Positions 14,145-14,463 of a stretch of DNA of 14,463 bases are shown piece after piece. Below the pieces are notes generated by a model. That model made no database searches and had not been told where the DNA came from. It saw nothing but the letters and a program-made list of their open reading frames with translations. This DNA comes from Paraktedonobacter sp035294465 (GTDB lineage: Bacteria > Chloroflexota > Ktedonobacteria > Ktedonobacterales > Ktedonobacteraceae). Location: positions 1 through 14,463 of the forward strand of contig DATGKW010000178.1 of the NCBI GenBank assembly GCA_035294465.1, written 5' to 3'. Each line of letters opens with the position of its first letter. Within the stretch, counting starts at the first letter, position 1. The translations under genes were made by a program, and so were the position numbers.

Positions 14145-14463
14145 TCACGCTCGGTTCGCAAACTCAACGGGCGTGATCGGCTGCAAACCTGCCTCGATTT
14201 CTTGCCGGTGAGGCTCCAGGAATGGCGGTAGCGCCAGGCTTTCGCCAAGGGTAGCCAGGTCTTCGTCGGTGGTGAAGCCGGGACCATCGGTGGCTATTTC
14301 GCACAGGATGCCACCCGGCTCGCGGAAGTAGATCGAACGAAAGTAGAAGCGATCAATTACCGGTGTGACATTTGCTCCGACCTTGGCCAGACGCTCTCTC
14401 CAGGAGCGATGCTCTTCGTCGTTCGGGGTGCGGAAGGCTACATGATGTACACCGCCAATCGCG
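14145..14463 (-). CDS. C-terminal part of a ring-cleaving dioxygenase (VOC/glyoxalase superfamily; 5' end outside window)
   Basis: About 105 codons are visible, ending at TGA 14145-14147 on the minus strand; the start lies beyond the right edge. The fragment begins with IGGVHHVAFRT and continues with VTPVIDRFYFRSIYFREPGG, CEIATDGPGF, DLATLGESLALPP and a final ITPVEF. These are the C-terminal VOC module of the MhqO/PcpA/LinE-type family of extradiol or hydroquinone dioxygenases. The first His of VHHVAF and the Glu of CEIATD are 49 residues apart, matching the spacing of two metal ligands in PcpA. The family cleaves hydroquinone-like rings with Fe(II), and many members are induced by quinones. 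Convergent with the ABC operon, it sits 113 bp from the second ABC gene. The true substrate cannot be set from this part. Confidence 0.88.
   Translation of the reverse strand, partial: AIGGVHHVAFRTPNDEEHRSWRERLAKVGANVTPVIDRFYFRSIYFREPGGILCEIATDGPGFTTDEDLATLGESLALPPFLEPHRQEIEAGLQPITPVEFANRA

Overview
The window is a moderately GC-rich piece of bacterial chromosome with dense genes. I find no rRNA or tRNA gene, CRISPR array, insertion sequence or phage gene. The gene set and protein style point to Chloroflexota, most likely Ktedonobacteria. The evidence is a large soluble multi-PAS/GAF histidine kinase, a PucR-type regulator, a DUF2630 protein behind glucose-6-phosphate dehydrogenase, and a MarR-led pair of ABC exporter half-transporters. 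This placement rests on general resemblance and is moderately confident.

Layout. Positions 2-375 hold the acidic C-terminal tail of an unrecognised protein, then a 38-residue very basic protein whose stop codon lies in the loop of a transcription terminator. Positions 433-2070 encode a full PucR-family regulator. About 450 bp with no intact gene follow; they may hold a decayed minus-strand reading frame. Adenine phosphoribosyltransferase (apt, 2519-3040) comes next. It converges on an 857-residue PAS-PAS-PAS-GAF-HisKA-HATPase kinase read on the minus strand (3197-5770). A roughly 400-bp divergent spacer separates the kinase from a peptide-amidase-like amidase (6178-7698). Only 6 bp beyond the amidase stop, on the opposite strand, ends a two-gene unit zwf-DUF2630 (9348 down to 7705). 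The DUF2630 ribosome-binding site overlaps the zwf stop codon.

Positions 9600-14120 form the best-defined regulatory unit. Two tandem promoter-like sequences, each combined with its own type of dyad, precede a MarR regulator (9798-10331) and two half-size ABC exporters (10349-12088 and 12085-14031). The unit ends in a perfect 16-bp-stem terminator (14081-14118). The two ABC proteins have complementary deviations in their ATPase motifs. This is the signature of a heterodimeric exporter with one degenerate and one consensus ATP site. The window closes in the C-terminal part of a minus-strand ring-cleaving dioxygenase (VOC family).

Functional picture. The right half looks like a ligand-responsive efflux operon (MarR plus heterodimeric exporter) next to a ring-cleaving dioxygenase, so aromatic or quinone-like compounds are possible inducers; this is inference. 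zwf supplies NADPH through the oxidative pentose phosphate pathway, and DUF2630 is probably translationally coupled to it. apt does purine salvage. I saw no clearly new multi-gene system. The points most worth following up are the double operator/promoter region, the DUF2630-zwf coupling and the small basic protein.
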